A stretch of DNA of 64,000 bases from an uncultured Shewanella sp. (GTDB taxonomy: Bacteria > Pseudomonadota > Gammaproteobacteria > Enterobacterales > Shewanellaceae). The notes beneath the pieces are model-generated. The model made no database searches. It had not been told where the DNA came from and saw nothing but the letters and a program-made list of their open reading frames with translations. The translations under genes and the position numbers were made by a program. This document shows, in pieces, positions 62,784-64,000 of the stretch (position 1 is the first letter of the stretch; each line of letters opens with the position of its first letter). Location of the stretch: positions 20,668 through 84,667 of the forward strand of contig NZ_CANLKR010000025.1 in the NCBI RefSeq assembly GCF_947491715.1, read 5' to 3'.

Positions 62784-63361
62784 TATTTAACCAACCCTGT
62801 AAAACCCATAAATGCAAGTGACATCAGTCCTGCGGTGATCATTGCTATTGCGCCACCTTTAAAAGGACTGGGAATATCAGCGGCAGCAAGCCGTTCACGC
62901 ATAGCAGAAAATAAGATTAAGACCATTGAAAATCCGACTGCGGCACCAAATCCATAGATCCCTGACTCAAATAAATTATGATGCTCATTAGTATTGAGTA
63001 ATGCCACACCTAAAACCGCACAGTTAGTGGTAATGAGTGGCAAGTAAATGCCTAAGGCGCGGTGTAATGCCGCACTGGTTTTTTGCACTAACATTTCAGT
63101 AAATTGAACCACAACAGCAATGACTAAGATAAAGCTCATTGTGCGTAAATAATCTAAGTCAAAGGGAAGCAATAAATAATGATCGACGAGATAGCTTAAA
63201 ACTGAGGCTAAGGTCAACACAAAGGTGGTCGCCATTGACATGCCAATTGCAGATTCAAGTTTACTGGAGACCCCCATAAAGGGGCATAACCCTAAAAATT
63301 TCACCAATACAAAGTTGTTGACCAGTACTGTGCTGATCAATAGTAGAAGATACTCGCTCAT
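62783..63361 (-). CDS. rnfA: RnfA, ion-translocating electron transport subunit A
   Basis: A 192-residue membrane subunit with six helices. VNNFVLVKFLGLCPFMGVS and LPLITTNCAVLGVALL carry the paired cysteine motifs that bind the inner [2Fe-2S] cluster shared with RnfE. First gene of rnfABCDGE-nth; the promoter must be in the 63362-63747 spacer. Confidence 0.97.
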   Translation of the reverse strand: MSEYLLLLISTVLVNNFVLVKFLGLCPFMGVSSKLESAIGMSMATTFVLTLASVLSYLVDHYLLLPFDLDYLRTMSFILVIAVVVQFTEMLVQKTSAALHRALGIYLPLITTNCAVLGVALLNTNEHHNLFESGIYGFGAAVGFSMVLILFSAMRERLAAADIPSPFKGGAIAMITAGLMSLAFMGFTGLVK

Positions 63362-63747
63362 CTTTTTTCATAATTAAGATAATATTGGCTCTATTATCAG
63401 CTTTTCCTTGCCGTTAAACAACACATTCAGAGTAAGGTTTAAAAGTTAGCTTCAAAAATAGTCTAAATAGAGTGGTGAGGGATCATGAAACATGGATAAT
63501 AGGTTATGAAGTAGTCGGTGTATTGATACGTATATATCGATTTTTAATAGGGATTTATTTTTGAAAAATAAGCGGGTGCCATTATTAATCAGTAATCAGT
63601 GAACACTAAACTGATTTTTATCAATGATAATGAGTTTTTACGATAATGAGTTTTTACGATAATGGTTTAATCTAACGAAACAAAAAAGGGATAAGAAAAT
63701 TTTAAAAGATTGTTTAACTTTTGAATGCTATTTGCGTGATGAAATAG
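63362..63747. other. 386-bp spacer between rnfA and tRNA-Asn, with a 16-bp tandem repeat
   Basis: Holds the rnf promoter region on the minus strand. At 63626-63664 the 16-bp unit GATAATGAGTTTTTAC occurs twice in a row, plus a partial third copy (GATAATG). No gene or clear operator is seen otherwise. Confidence 0.6.
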
Positions 63748-63823
63748 TGGCTCCCCAGACTGGACTCGAACCAGTGACATACGGATTAACAGTCCGCCGT
63801 TCTACCAACTGAACTACAGGGGA
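63748..63823 (-). tRNA. tRNA-Asn (anticodon GUU)
   Basis: A 76-base tRNA with encoded CCA. Acceptor TCCCCTG pairs with CTGGGGA (allowing the usual mismatch-free seven pairs), D arm GTTCAGTTGGTAGAAC, anticodon loop CTGTTAA with GTT, and T arm CTGGTTCGAGTCCAG. All arms are intact. Confidence 0.97.
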
Positions 63824-63925
63824 ATCGCAATGCTTATCATTTTACTTGCTTGTCACTTAACCATCTTATGAAGGTGCACTCACATGATTGCACTCATTTA
63901 ATGAGACTTATTCTAATGAAAAGAG

Positions 63926-64000
63926 TGGCTCCCCAGACTGGACTCGAACCAGTGACATACGGATTAACAGTCCGCCGTTCTACCAACTGAACTACAGGGG
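63926..64000 (-). tRNA. tRNA-Asn (anticodon GUU), second copy, cut by the window edge
   Basis: Identical to the first copy over the 75 visible bases; the 5'-terminal base falls outside the window. The 102-base spacer from the first copy suggests a tandem tRNA-Asn cluster that may continue beyond the window. Confidence 0.96.

Overview
The window looks like a chromosomal segment of a marine gammaproteobacterium, most likely Shewanella or a close relative. The basis is gene content: an ExeM-type secreted nuclease, the rnfABCDGE-nth operon, tusDCBE next to an RsuA-type pseudouridine synthase and yccA, a punR/punC pair, and AT-rich spacers. The genus is inferred from gene families and order; no database was searched.

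Positions 1-8.5 kb: the end of an acyl-CoA dehydrogenase gene, a DUF938 methyltransferase, two small conserved-type genes, a secreted subtilisin-like protease, a secreted ExeM/NucH nuclease and one unknown exported protein. A good promoter and terminator pair at 8.28-8.44 kb predicts a short RNA or attenuated leader ahead of the cytochrome bo3 operon. Positions 8.6-13.3 kb: cyoABCDE (quinol oxidase plus heme O synthase). Positions 13.4-18.8 kb: tusDCBE (tRNA 2-thiolation relay), rluE, yccA, and the divergent punR/punC pair. Positions 18.9-28.2 kb: tRNA-Ser(UGA) followed by four decaying copies of its own 3' end, a TetR regulator, a nitroreductase, a lipoprotein amidohydrolase, an AEC transporter, a LysE exporter with its LysR regulator, a frameshifted beta-propeller gene and a macro-domain gene.

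Positions 29-55.8 kb: a type VI secretion (T6SS) island. Its right part is an operon of DUF3540, a DUF4150 PAAR-like protein, a TIR-like protein, tssJ, tssK, tssL, tssM, an AMIN-like membrane protein and tssF. No sheath (tssB, tssC), tssE, tssG, tssA, clpV, hcp or classical vgrG gene is present here, so the locus is either split or truncated. The left part is unusual. It has two copies of a [DUF2169 + pentapeptide repeat, about 1200 aa] and [pentapeptide repeat, about 350 aa] gene pair, a decayed fragment of a third DUF2169 copy, and six small paralogous proteins. Each of the six has a run of hydrophobic-Gly dipeptides spaced exactly eight residues apart, as in the gp5/VgrG beta-prism spike, followed by a polar coiled-coil tail. 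I propose that these are trimeric mini-spikes or fibres belonging to the T6SS cargo system; this is the most novel item in the window.

Positions 55.8-64 kb: a 27-residue YnhF-like membrane peptide, a decayed duplicate of the nth 3' end, then (minus strand) rnfABCDGE-nth with a highly repetitive RnfC tail, and two tandem tRNA-Asn genes, the second cut by the window edge.
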